This document shows positions 52,946-61,538 of a stretch of 64,000 nucleotides of DNA, piece by piece. The position numbers and the translations under genes are program-made. The DNA is from a virus. The notes beneath the pieces were generated by a model, which made no database searches, was not told the DNA's origin, and was given only the letters and a program-made list of their open reading frames with translations. The stretch covers positions 124,001 to 188,000 of the IMG/VR virus record IMGVR_UViG_3300025132_007963. One strand, written 5' to 3'. The first letter of the stretch is position 1. Every line of letters begins with the position of its first letter.

Positions 52946-53673
52946 CCTTTTTTACCTGCCTTTGATTTTTTTCCTGATTTTTTCGATGTACCACAATCTG
53001 ATGGTGTTGGTCTACAATGTGGATATTTGGCGCGCTTTTCACCTGATTTTCTTCCGCAAGATTTACAAGTTTTGCGACCACCCTTACCCTTTTTACACGT
53101 GTTACAATCTACCCATCCTTTTGATTTTCCTTTTCCACCTGCTCTTGAAAACCATCCATGAAGTCCGGATTTTTTCTCTTTCGAGAAGTCAGTTTTCTTT
53201 TTTTTTTCATCTAAAAAGTCTTCAATTTCTTCATCAATTAAAGAACTTAGATCTAACTCTTCGCTTTCATTCTTTTTAGACTTATTGCCCCAATTTGCAG
53301 CACCCACTTTCCTACATTTAACTAAGGCGCCAGAGGCATATGCAGAGGGCCAAACATCATATCTTGCTCTCACCTTGTGATAACAAGCATCTTTTTTGCC
53401 TTTCTTCTTTTTCTTCTTCTTTTTCTTCTTCTTTCGCTTTTCGTCTAAAAAGCTAGTAATCTCTTCTTCAACTATTTCTGATATGTTTATCTTACCTTTC
53501 GCTAGGATGTAATCACCGTCTGGATGTTCGCCCACTTTTTCATCATCTTTAATGGAGGCTTTAATTTCCTCTTCTGAAGAATCACTTTGTTTTTTCAAGG
53601 CTTTCATTCCTGCAGCTCCACCTTCTTTTTCAAGTACTTTTCTTATAGCTGCTTTCAATTGTTCCTTAGTCAT
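52942..53673 (-). CDS. Lys-rich protein with DUF5872-like segments
   Basis: MTKEQLKAAIRKVLEKEGG opens the protein. Two copies of a short helix, ISEIVEEEITSFLDEKRKK and LSSLIDEEIEDFLDEKKKK, occur near residues 69-85 and 143-160. Between and after them lie Cys/Lys-rich blocks: ACYHKVRARYDVWPSAYASG and GLHGWFSRAGG..WVDCNTCKKG, with PHCRPTPSDC, matching the DUF5872-like pattern of phages. Role unknown; a packaged or DNA-binding protein is possible because it is strongly basic. Confidence 0.75.
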   Translation of the reverse strand: MTKEQLKAAIRKVLEKEGGAAGMKALKKQSDSSEEEIKASIKDDEKVGEHPDGDYILAKGKINISEIVEEEITSFLDEKRKKKKKKKKKKKGKKDACYHKVRARYDVWPSAYASGALVKCRKVGAANWGNKSKKNESEELDLSSLIDEEIEDFLDEKKKKTDFSKEKKSGLHGWFSRAGGKGKSKGWVDCNTCKKGKGGRKTCKSCGRKSGEKRAKYPHCRPTPSDCGTSKKSGKKSKAGKKG

Positions 53674-54661
53674 TTTTTTTCATCCTCTGGGTTTTCTTTT
53701 TCGAAGCCTCTTTGCGTTTTTTTGCGTAGTCATAGGCTTTTTTTAGTCTTGCTTTTACTTTTGGATCTTTTGCATTTTTATAAGCTGCCCTAACTCTTTG
53801 ATGTACTAAATTAATTATTTGTGATTGTCTTTTATGAGATTTATTTTTAAAACTAGCTTTAGAAAAAGTGTCTCTGATGTCCGAAACAGAGCTAAATTTA
53901 ACACTTACAGTATCACTTGGGTTTTCATCTGTGTACAGTCTTCTGCCAGAACCCTTTGGTTTTTTACCAGTGCCTTTTTTGGGATCTTTGCCTTCTTCTG
54001 CTTTGACACAGTTTCTATATTTTTTACCAAACATTATTTTTGTTTTTCTAGTTGGGTGCGTTTTATAACCCTTCTGGCAACGTTCTGCTACTTTTTTAGC
54101 GGTAGCGGTAGCAATTGGGTATACATCTTCATCTGGCATATTTGGATTTTTTCTCTTAATTGCTTTTGCTATCTCTCCTTTCTTTTTATATTCGGCGTTA
54201 GTTAATTTTCTTTCCTCAAGCTTATCCTCATTTCTTTCTTGCCAATCAAAAGATATTTTGTCTTCTGAAATTGGGCCACCTTTTGCCCAAGTTCTACAAG
54301 ACCTGGCAGAATGACATTTAAAATGATGCATCCAACAATAACCCAGCTCGCCATCTTCATCAGAAGTTTGACCAGGCATGCAATCTTTCATCCTAGGAGA
54401 TATATCAAAAGCGGTACAGTTACCGCATTTTGATGCTTTAGCTGCCTTTTCGGTTGTATTCCAGTAATCTGCTATATCTTTCCAATAGTCACCGGGCTCA
54501 TCAACATTTAAAGGCCCATACTGAATATGCTCTGCATGTATTGCAGCATCTCTATTTTTAGTGTTTAGTTTTAAATCTTGAGTAGCTGCAGGGCATTTCA
54601 TACTAGCGGCATCGGCTTTTGCAGTATCAGCTAATTTTTTAAATTTGATCCGAATACTCAT
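53666..54661 (-). CDS. Cys-rich and basic phage protein, 331 aa
   Basis: The first 130 residues hold a cysteine-rich domain (KCPAATQDLKLNTKNRDAAI, SKCGNCTAFDISPRMKDC, GYCWMHHFKCHSARSCRTW) that could bind zinc or an Fe-S cluster. The rest is Lys-rich: KRKNPNMPDEDVYPIATATAK, FGKKYRNCVKAEEG and a helical tail with many Lys. No enzyme motif recognised. It overlaps the Lys-rich gene by 8 bases. It may be a head-packaged protein; this is inference. Confidence 0.73.
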   Translation of the reverse strand: MSIRIKFKKLADTAKADAASMKCPAATQDLKLNTKNRDAAIHAEHIQYGPLNVDEPGDYWKDIADYWNTTEKAAKASKCGNCTAFDISPRMKDCMPGQTSDEDGELGYCWMHHFKCHSARSCRTWAKGGPISEDKISFDWQERNEDKLEERKLTNAEYKKKGEIAKAIKRKNPNMPDEDVYPIATATAKKVAERCQKGYKTHPTRKTKIMFGKKYRNCVKAEEGKDPKKGTGKKPKGSGRRLYTDENPSDTVSVKFSSVSDIRDTFSKASFKNKSHKRQSQIINLVHQRVRAAYKNAKDPKVKARLKKAYDYAKKRKEASKKKTQRMKKND

Positions 54662-54695
54662 TCTATAATAAATAGTTTAAATATTCTAAAGGGTA

Positions 54696-55076
54696 TTAAC
54701 TTTTTTTACTCTTGTAATTTTCAATCGCAGCTCTAATTGCATCTTCTGCAAGCACAGAACAGTGAATTTTTACAGGAGGCAGGGATAAGTGTTCTGCTAT
54801 GTCTTTATTTTTAATTTTTTGAGCATCTTCTAGTGACCTACCTTTAATCCATTCTGTAACCAAAGATGAGGATGCTATAGCGGAGCCACAACCATAAGTT
54901 TTAAACTTTGCATCTTCTATAAAACCATCATCATTAACCTTTATTTGAAGCTTCATAACGTCACCGCAAGCAGGTGCACCGACAATACCTGTACCAACAT
55001 CATTGGATTCTTTATCTAAAGATCCTACATTTCTAGGATTTTCAAAATGATCTATTATTTGTTTTGAATATGACAT
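54696..55076 (-). CDS. iscU: IscU-type Fe-S cluster scaffold
   Basis: All residues that hold the cluster are present: Cys37 with Asp39 in GAPACGD, Cys63 in TYGCGSAIASSS, and Cys106 in KIHCSVLAEDA. LPPVK (99-103), the HscA-binding motif, is intact. 126 residues is the full length of IscU. Its ATG follows the IscA stop without a SD, so translation is coupled. No IscS is present, so sulfur must come from the host enzyme. Confidence 0.95.
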   Translation of the reverse strand: MSYSKQIIDHFENPRNVGSLDKESNDVGTGIVGAPACGDVMKLQIKVNDDGFIEDAKFKTYGCGSAIASSSLVTEWIKGRSLEDAQKIKNKDIAEHLSLPPVKIHCSVLAEDAIRAAIENYKSKKS

Positions 55077-55079
55077 ATT

Positions 55080-55394
55080 TTATACCGAGAAACTTTCTCC
55101 ACACCCACATGTCCTTCTAGCATTTGGATTTTGAAATTTAAAGCCGGTTTGATTTAACTCGTCTATAAAATCAATTTGAGTACCCATCAAATATAAAAAA
55201 CTTTTGGGATCAACATATATATCAACACCTTGACTTTCTATTACGCGGTCATGATCTTTTTTGCTGTCAAATTCTAACTTATACGTAAAACCAGAACAAC
55301 CACCACCTCTCACTCCTGCACGGATGCCAGTTTCTTTTTTCTTTGAAAGTAAATTTTTTATTCTATTTGCTGCTGTTTCAGTTAAGGTTATCAT
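55080..55394 (-). CDS. iscA: IscA/HesB-type Fe-S carrier
   Basis: Carries the three conserved Cys of A-type carriers: Cys33 in GGGCSGF and Cys96/Cys98 in RTCGCGESF. IDFIDELNQTGFKFQNPNA is also typical. 104 residues, full length. A near-consensus promoter ends 6 bases before the ATG. It stands between the tmRNA and IscU. It should pass Fe-S clusters to client proteins, perhaps phage ones such as the Cas4-like nuclease. Confidence 0.95.
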   Translation of the reverse strand: MITLTETAANRIKNLLSKKKETGIRAGVRGGGCSGFTYKLEFDSKKDHDRVIESQGVDIYVDPKSFLYLMGTQIDFIDELNQTGFKFQNPNARRTCGCGESFSV

Positions 55395-55400
55395 ATATTA

Positions 55401-55429
55401 AATATAACAACTCATGAGTATAATGTCAA
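55401..55429 (-). promoter_or_regulatory. Sigma70-type promoter of iscA-iscU, leaderless
   Basis: Minus strand -35 TTGACA (55429-55424), 17-base spacer, -10 TATATT (55406-55401). The -10 box ends 6 bases before the iscA ATG (55394), so the transcript should start at the ATG. No SD stands before iscA, in agreement with a leaderless mRNA. Confidence 0.65.
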
Positions 55430-55436
55430 GAAAAGT

Positions 55437-55738
<302 letters not shown>

Positions 55739-55750
55739 TTAATTTAAAAA

Positions 55751-56848
55751 CTAAGACGCACTAAAATCCACCAAAGTAACTGTTTTTGTTACTCCGCCTG
55801 CTGTAATCTTGATTAAAATATCTCCATCATCTCCAGTTCCTGTGCCGTCAGACATCCATAGAACACTATTGCCCTCTGAAGGATTAGAAGGATCTGAAGA
55901 TTTTTCTTTAAGATTTAAATACCCGTTTATTGTTGTGTTTGCAGAGCCATCAAAAGTAATCGCAGCATTTCCACTATTGTCACGGATATCATTTCCGCGA
56001 ACTCTTATATCTCCATTTACATCTAATTTATAGGCCGGGGAGCAACTAATACCCACCTTTGGGCTGGAAGCATTATACTCAAAGGTCATAACATCTACTG
56101 GATTGAGAACTGGACTTTGTTGGATAACAAGATCATTTCCGTCATTGTGAAAAGCCCAATCAACAAAACCATGGCGATCATTATGGAATATTATAAAGTT
56201 TTCACCATTGCTTCTAGAGTGAACAGATAATATTCCACCGCCTTGGTTATTGAAAGAATTAATTGCAACTGTTTCTCCAAAAGTGTGAGTGGTGCCGTCT
56301 TCCGATGTTATATGAAGGCTGGATTCAGTACCGTCCAACTCTTGCGAACTCCAAAGAGCAACTTTTCCATCTGCCGGTGTATAAACTTTTTTAAGAGATA
56401 TATTGTCAATAGATAATGCTGTGGCTGTACCGATTGTAGCTATACTTAAAGTTGTACCACCTGCCTTTAAAAGTTGCCTGTACGTACCATTACCATCGCT
56501 ACCGACAGCAACAGGACTTGTTGATGGATTAGTTCCGCCCAATGAAATTAACATATTTCCGGCAGATACAGTATCAGAGATTGTAAACTCCAACAAATAA
56601 AGAGAGTTAGTCTGCACGCCACTTACTGTTTGTGTAATTGTAGCGTACACATCTGAATCACCAGCTGCTTTTACTAATTTTCCATTACTATGAGACCAAT
56701 CACTTTCCAACGTCCAATTACTGGAGTCTGAATCAAAAGTGCCATTAGTAACTAATTCGGATCCTAGTTCTGTGGTACCTATCTTAATTGCTTTTAGGAT
56801 AGCCTCAGACCATCCAATCTGTTGCACATCTATTTTTGCTCTTGCCAT
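55751..56848 (-). CDS. Structural or tail fibre protein with carbohydrate-binding module, 365 aa
   Basis: Residues 27-155 look like a CBM 4/9 jelly roll: ELVTNGTFDSDSSNWTLESD and ITQTVSGVQTNSLYLLEFTI. The C-terminal region (YKLDVNGDIRVRGNDIRD, SGNAAITFDGSANTTINGYL) is the strand pattern of tail fibre tips and shaft repeats. A role in recognising a surface glycan is plausible. The SD AGAGG is 13 bases from the ATG. It follows the 31-residue Cys-rich gene by 17 bases. Confidence 0.82.
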   Translation of the reverse strand: MARAKIDVQQIGWSEAILKAIKIGTTELGSELVTNGTFDSDSSNWTLESDWSHSNGKLVKAAGDSDVYATITQTVSGVQTNSLYLLEFTISDTVSAGNMLISLGGTNPSTSPVAVGSDGNGTYRQLLKAGGTTLSIATIGTATALSIDNISLKKVYTPADGKVALWSSQELDGTESSLHITSEDGTTHTFGETVAINSFNNQGGGILSVHSRSNGENFIIFHNDRHGFVDWAFHNDGNDLVIQQSPVLNPVDVMTFEYNASSPKVGISCSPAYKLDVNGDIRVRGNDIRDNSGNAAITFDGSANTTINGYLNLKEKSSDPSNPSEGNSVLWMSDGTGTGDDGDILIKITAGGVTKTVTLVDFSAS

Positions 56849-56865
56849 TAGTAATTAACTTCCTC

Positions 56866-56961
56866 TTAACAACAACCACTCTCACAAGCGCAACAACCAC
56901 AGCAGCAGCAGCAATGCTTAGAATTAAACAAATTAACTAATCTATGTATAAAGCCTTTCAT
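56866..56961 (-). CDS. 31-residue Cys-rich micropeptide
   Basis: An ATG at 56961 with AGGAG upstream opens a 31-codon frame ending at TAA. The first 16 residues are MKGFIHRLVNLFNSKH, a short amphipathic helix, and the last 15 residues contain ten Cys in CCCCCGCCACESGCC. Too short for most gene finders. It stands between the QueF-like gene and the fibre gene. Metal binding is a reasonable guess from the Cys count; there is no family match I can name. Confidence 0.7.
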   Translation of the reverse strand: MKGFIHRLVNLFNSKHCCCCCGCCACESGCC

Positions 56962-56982
56962 AATCTCATCTCCTAGGTATTA

Positions 56983-57405
56983 CTACCAATTATTTTCTAA
57001 TATCATCCAGTCTTTGAATTCTTCTTTGCCACCGCGTATTGCCCAATCAGAATCAATTGTTAGCTTGGAGCTTATTCCACCTCTAGGGTTAAATTCCATA
57101 ACAATCCTTAATCTGGCTGGTTCGTACACATTGACTAAATCATCAAATACTACATTAATGAGTCTTTCATATGAAAATCTTTCACTTCTAAATTGAAAAA
57201 AATATTCTTTAAGGGATTTAAGTTCAATAACAGAATTGGCTGGATACATTGTAATATATGCCACAGCAAAATCTGGTTTGCCAGCATCACCTTCAAATGT
57301 GATTTCTGGATTTTTGATTTTTATCTCGTAAGCTTTTCCGGAAGGATTTTTAATTTTTTTGAGTATTGATGTGTTTGACCAGACTTTATTTATTTCTTTT
57401 TTCAA
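56983..57405 (-). CDS. QueF-like T-fold protein lacking the catalytic Cys
   Basis: GKPDFAVAYITMYP, ELKSLKEYFFQFR, FDDLVNVYEPARLRI and FNPRGGIS match the NADPH-dependent preQ0 reductase QueF along its full length. The base-binding Glu80 is kept and Asp45 is present, but the Cys that forms the thioimide is Glu38 here, and the whole protein has no Cys. So nitrile reduction by the usual route is not expected. The start is TTG at 57405; an in-frame TGA upstream forbids a longer form. Substrate unknown. Confidence 0.82.
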   Translation of the reverse strand: MKKEINKVWSNTSILKKIKNPSGKAYEIKIKNPEITFEGDAGKPDFAVAYITMYPANSVIELKSLKEYFFQFRSERFSYERLINVVFDDLVNVYEPARLRIVMEFNPRGGISSKLTIDSDWAIRGGKEEFKDWMILENNW

Positions 57406-57973
57406 TTTCTTTCATCTCGTCCCTAATTTTGTCAGAATTCCAATCAACCCAATCCGGTACAATATTAGTGAAATTTTCTTCAACTGCTTTATTGTAATTT
57501 GGAGTTTTAGTTTGACCATGCCATTCGATAAACCACTCATCGACGAGATCTTGTATACCAGCCTCTAGTAAGTGGGGAATGATATCATACTCTGCTCCTT
57601 CGATGTCAATTTTTAAAATTGTGTGAGCATCTATTATATTATTTTCTTTTACCCATTTAGCTAAATCAATACAATCGACTTCAACTTTGACATTGGGATC
57701 TGTGCTATATTTACCTTCGACTAAAGACGATCCGGTTCTTGCCCCCCATATTTGAGGATAAAAAGTTTTTTTCTCATCTCTTGTCCACACTGCTATATTG
57801 TGGATAGTTATATTTTCTTTATCTCCATATAAGTCCTCTATAACCTCAAAATTTTCTACTTGAGGCTCAAAAGAATTAATTACAAGATCATCGTCTTTGT
57901 AGTGATCTATTGCCCATGCAATAGATTGGCCCTTATTGGCGCCACAATCAATAAAATGTACTTTCTTTGACAT
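57386..57973 (-). CDS. FkbM family methyltransferase
   Basis: HFIDCGANKGQSIAWAI (residues 6-22) is the SAM loop, NSFEPQVENF motif II, and ILKIDIEGAEYDIIPHLLEAG the family's motif. 195 residues; the rest of the protein fits FkbM. O-methylation of a sugar or other small substrate is expected. It overlaps the QueF-like gene by 20 bases. SD AGAGG is 8 bases before the ATG. Confidence 0.85.
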   Translation of the reverse strand: MSKKVHFIDCGANKGQSIAWAIDHYKDDDLVINSFEPQVENFEVIEDLYGDKENITIHNIAVWTRDEKKTFYPQIWGARTGSSLVEGKYSTDPNVKVEVDCIDLAKWVKENNIIDAHTILKIDIEGAEYDIIPHLLEAGIQDLVDEWFIEWHGQTKTPNYNKAVEENFTNIVPDWVDWNSDKIRDEMKEIEKRNK

Positions 57974-57976
57974 ATA

Positions 57977-58345
57977 CTATACCTCTGTCAGGGTATTACC
58001 CAGATAATCATTAATTTTATTATTCTTTATGAATTTTTTAAGATTAGACTGAGTAATACCTAATAAATTAGCAGCTTCCTTGTGTGAGTTGGTAGCTGAT
58101 AGTGCAAATTTAATTAACGCGTCTTTAATAATGACTGAAGCTTTATTCCATATTGGAAAACCATAAAGCTTTCCATTGACAGTCTCAGCTGCAGTTTCTA
58201 GCTTGAGACTGATCAATTCTTCTAGAGTTAAAGAAGCTAATATAACTTTAAATTCACTAGTAATCTTTTTTTCTTTTAAAAGCTTCTTAGATATACTTTG
58301 ATAATAATTTTTTCCACGGAGTCTTGAAGGAAGCTTTCCATGCAT
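57977..58345 (-). CDS. Fis-type helix-turn-helix protein
   Basis: The C-terminal 45 residues have IKFALSATNSHKEAANLLGI, then TQSNLKKFIKN, the Fis/NtrC-type HTH pattern. The N-terminal 75 residues resemble a helical dimerisation region. 122 residues. It could be a transcription regulator or a DNA-bending protein of the phage. A possible promoter sits in the 83-base gap upstream. Confidence 0.72.
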   Translation of the reverse strand: MHGKLPSRLRGKNYYQSISKKLLKEKKITSEFKVILASLTLEELISLKLETAAETVNGKLYGFPIWNKASVIIKDALIKFALSATNSHKEAANLLGITQSNLKKFIKNNKINDYLGNTLTEV

Positions 58346-58394
58346 TCGATTTTTTTCCTTGGGATTTCATCACTGCGTTAAAAATCACTTGTTT

Positions 58395-58423
58395 AACATA
58401 GCATAAATTTTCGAAAAGTTAAA
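58395..58423 (-). promoter_or_regulatory. Possible extended -10 promoter
   Basis: Minus strand TGC-TATGTT is an extended -10 box (58403-58395) with a weak -35 TTTAAC (58423-58418) 17 bases away, in the gap before the HTH gene. The -35 matches only in part, so this is tentative. Confidence 0.35.
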
Positions 58424-58428
58424 GAAAA

Positions 58429-59208
58429 TTATAACTCAGGATTATCTAAAGCGGTATCTACAGGATCTGCCTTGGCGGCTTCATATTCATCATTAGTGAC
58501 AGGCTCTAAATCTCCAGAAAGCAGCTTTTCGTACTCATCCATGTATAAAAGTGTATTTGCAATTAGATAATCAGAAAAATCTTCTTGATCACTAGTGCTA
58601 TGAAGAGGTCCAAAATAATTAACTAAATTTTTCTCTTGATTTTTGAAAAACATGTTAGCTATATCCCTACCGGTTTCATCCTCACCCTCAATAGCTTTAA
58701 GGTCTTCTTCTTTTTCCTCTTTTTCTTCTTCTTCTGGATCTATTTCATTTCCATCTGCATCAATACCGAGATCAAATGGATTCTCAGGCTCATCTTCAAC
58801 GTTGATACCAACTTCTTCATTAAGGGAAGCACCAGCATCAGTTGCCGCTATTCTGTTTAAAGTATCTTGAACCCATTGTGAAACATGTGCGCGGAAGGAC
58901 TTCCTTTGTGCTTCATCAGTGACTAGTTGCATATAATAGCTCTTTAGGTCTTTTAAAAAGTTGGTTCCAGTTAACATAGCTCGAAGGCGGCTAATGCCAG
59001 TGCTTTCTGAGGGGCTTATTTCTGGGTTTTCTGTCGCTGCTTCGACTATTAAGTCGCTAATTGTCTCGCGAAACGTCACTGCCTCAACTAATTCTTGAAT
59101 ATATTTTTTATTTTTTCTTTCTTGAATAATTCTCACTGCTTTTCGGACTTGTTGTCTTAGCATAAGCTCATGAGCTAATTCTTCTCTAGAAATTGGTGGA
59201 ATGGCCAT
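58429..59208 (-). CDS. Unknown acidic structural-type protein, 259 aa
   Basis: N-terminal helices (REELAHELMLRQQVRKAVRI, IQERKNKKYIQELVEAVTF) are followed by an acidic stretch (EEEEKEEKEEDLKAIEGEDE). No family recognised. Its SD AGGAG is 10 bases before the ATG. It is co-oriented with the ligase-nucleotidyltransferase gene and precedes the HTH gene. A structural or scaffolding role is possible from the charged helical make-up, but not shown. Confidence 0.65.
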   Translation of the reverse strand: MAIPPISREELAHELMLRQQVRKAVRIIQERKNKKYIQELVEAVTFRETISDLIVEAATENPEISPSESTGISRLRAMLTGTNFLKDLKSYYMQLVTDEAQRKSFRAHVSQWVQDTLNRIAATDAGASLNEEVGINVEDEPENPFDLGIDADGNEIDPEEEEKEEKEEDLKAIEGEDETGRDIANMFFKNQEKNLVNYFGPLHSTSDQEDFSDYLIANTLLYMDEYEKLLSGDLEPVTNDEYEAAKADPVDTALDNPEL

Positions 59209-59232
59209 GTAATAATTCTCCTACATATGTAA

Positions 59233-61536
59233 CTAGTGTTTTTCGTTCTCTTCTTCATCAAATTTTGTAAATGGTGACTTAACAGCAGCACCAGCAATTG
59301 CACCGCTAGAAACAGTAGTTTCCTCTAAGTCTTCCTCTTCATCTAGTGCCTCTTTCCCCTCTTTAGCGAAAAATGCATTAGATTGATCAACTGGGCGTGA
59401 TTGGTTAAATGGCGCGCCAAATTTAGTTAAATCTTTCCTACCAGTATCCAAAAGTCTTTTGTGGCCACTAGATGTTCTATTTTTTGCTATTGGTTGCCAG
59501 TCGCCCTCTTCCATCATTTGTTCAACCATAGCCATTAAATATTCTGCCTGAGATGTGTTTTCATAACGCATGGGTGAATCCGTAGGCACTTCTTGCGTTG
59601 GCGCCGCATCAAAACCTAATCTCACTCTTACATCAGCAGGGTTGACAAGAGGCTCTCCAGCTTCATCTTTTGGCAAATATCTAATCAAGTCTTTACCTTT
59701 ATCTAGTGCTTCTCGAAAATCTGTTGCATCAACAGTCCCACATGCATCTCTAGCTGCAGATATATAGTAATCTTTTATATTCCCAGGAATTACACCTGGT
59801 AGCAACTTGTGCGTTGGCTTAGAGCCAAAAAGATGGAAGTCTGCAAATCTTGCATAATCTGGTTTGTTTGTTTTATCACAAGGTTTATCGCTAGCAACGG
59901 GCACTATAAGGTCTCCAGCTCTAGGTATGAAACTTTTAACTGCACCTTCCATAACAGAATAAGATGTTTGTACAGGAGAATTGAAAGGCGAATCAAGAAG
60001 CAGAACCCTTTCAGCAATTCCGGCAGCTTCTACATACAGCTCCCAAACATCTTTTGACATTTCTTTAGTTATAACACGTCCTTCATCGGTTTTTCTTGGT
60101 AGAGGAGAAATAAATATCAAAACCATGTCAACCTTTTCTAGGACTTTTGTAACTGCTTCTAAATGACCAGCCTGTGGAGGTTTAAATTTCCCCGGGAAAA
60201 CAGCTATTTTTCTTTTTACTGCAGGATTATCAACGTCTAAGCCCACTGGTTCGTCTGCCTCTTCTTCTTTTAGCTCTTCAGCTTTTTCAGTATCAATTTG
60301 TTGATCTCGAAAAGAAGATGTCAACCCCTTTGTAATAAACTTACCAGTTATTTTAATTGGATTTTCAACACCAAAAACCTTTTTGCTTCTTAATACGATA
60401 CCTTCATGTTCGATGTCAGTGCCCGTCATATCGCCTATAGGGCTGGTTAGAGCGCTTAATACAACGTCACCTAAGAGTTCAGTTGCATAGAACATTATCG
60501 CGCCGCTAATAGCCAATTTTGCGTCTTCTACGTCCGGTTCAACTAATAGCTTACTAACTGGTGTGCCACCTATAATGGATAGAAAAACTAGTTTGCTTAT
60601 AGCTTTTATCTTTTTTTGACTACCAGATGAAGGGTCAATCACTTTTATCATTTTTTGACGAGGATTGATAATCTCTTTATCTGCTAGCCATTGTGATAAA
60701 GTTTTAGTTATGGTATTTTCATCAACAACTATAGGTATAGGTTTGCTTAAAACTTCAGAAAAATTAACTTTCCCTCCTTCTTTGGCATATACCGGCATCA
60801 CAGTGTAAAAATCATCAAACCCATATCTTTTAGCCACAGGCTTGATTATATCTCGTACTTGTGTCAGAGCTTCTTCGTCGTAAGATATTTCAGTGCCAAC
60901 AGGTTTTACCGGTTCCATTTTCTTTTTAGCAGGGTTAAAAACCATAGGTCTCTCTAGTCCAGGTCTATAGTTGCCCCTTATTTCTTTTTCATAATATTGC
61001 TTGACACCATGAATTGCAATAAAGTCTTGATCATATTTAACAACATTAGTAGCTTTACGAACATACTCACAATTAAAATACTTTGTAGAATCATTCCACA
61101 TATCTAGCGCTATTAATTGATTTTTAAGTTTTGGTAAAGCAGTATTAAAAACATCCAACATTTCTTTGCCAGAATTAATCATACCATGGCCAGGTGTAAA
61201 TCTTTGAGATAGAGTTGTGGTAGTAAGTCCCGCAATATCTAACTTTCCATTTTCACCTTGAGAGCTGGCGCGATCTAGTCTAAACTCTTTGCCCTCAAAA
61301 CCACCTTGCTTAACATCAACCACTTTAACGTTCCAGTTAACGCCATCAAACTTTACAGATGTAGAATCACTGGCCATCAACTTATCTTTAGCTCTTCTTG
61401 TTGCATGTTTAGCTGCTTTTTCAAAGAATTCAAGTAAATCTTTGCCATTATTAACACTTGGTATGTCGAATGGATGAGCCATATGCCCTCCACCGCCACC
61501 TTCTACAAGTAAATCTTGATCACGTTTTTTGGTCAT
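59233..61536 (-). CDS. Polynucleotide ligase-like and nucleotidyltransferase-like fusion, 767 aa
   Basis: Residues about 20-410 show ligase-superfamily motifs: I is VKFDGVNW (Lys62), III YFNCEYV (Glu157), IV EGIVLR (378-383) and V IKITGKF (394-400). Residues 443-625 form an HxGH-type nucleotidyltransferase domain: FPGKFKPPQAGH (447-458) and SPLPRKTDEGRV. The first His of HxGH is Gln here. The C-terminal tail (about 140 residues) is acidic. A covalent-nucleotide enzyme with two activities is likely; the substrates are unknown. It overlaps nothing and is complete. Confidence 0.78.
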   Translation of the reverse strand: MTKKRDQDLLVEGGGGGHMAHPFDIPSVNNGKDLLEFFEKAAKHATRRAKDKLMASDSTSVKFDGVNWNVKVVDVKQGGFEGKEFRLDRASSQGENGKLDIAGLTTTTLSQRFTPGHGMINSGKEMLDVFNTALPKLKNQLIALDMWNDSTKYFNCEYVRKATNVVKYDQDFIAIHGVKQYYEKEIRGNYRPGLERPMVFNPAKKKMEPVKPVGTEISYDEEALTQVRDIIKPVAKRYGFDDFYTVMPVYAKEGGKVNFSEVLSKPIPIVVDENTITKTLSQWLADKEIINPRQKMIKVIDPSSGSQKKIKAISKLVFLSIIGGTPVSKLLVEPDVEDAKLAISGAIMFYATELLGDVVLSALTSPIGDMTGTDIEHEGIVLRSKKVFGVENPIKITGKFITKGLTSSFRDQQIDTEKAEELKEEEADEPVGLDVDNPAVKRKIAVFPGKFKPPQAGHLEAVTKVLEKVDMVLIFISPLPRKTDEGRVITKEMSKDVWELYVEAAGIAERVLLLDSPFNSPVQTSYSVMEGAVKSFIPRAGDLIVPVASDKPCDKTNKPDYARFADFHLFGSKPTHKLLPGVIPGNIKDYYISAARDACGTVDATDFREALDKGKDLIRYLPKDEAGEPLVNPADVRVRLGFDAAPTQEVPTDSPMRYENTSQAEYLMAMVEQMMEEGDWQPIAKNRTSSGHKRLLDTGRKDLTKFGAPFNQSRPVDQSNAFFAKEGKEALDEEEDLEETTVSSGAIAGAAVKSPFTKFDEEENEKH

Positions 61537-61538
61537 GC

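Noticed and set aside
53396-53440. TTC/TTT-rich repeat as a possible microsatellite
   Set aside because: It is the Lys-rich stretch of the 243-residue protein; codon mixing shows it is coding low complexity and not a perfect DNA repeat.
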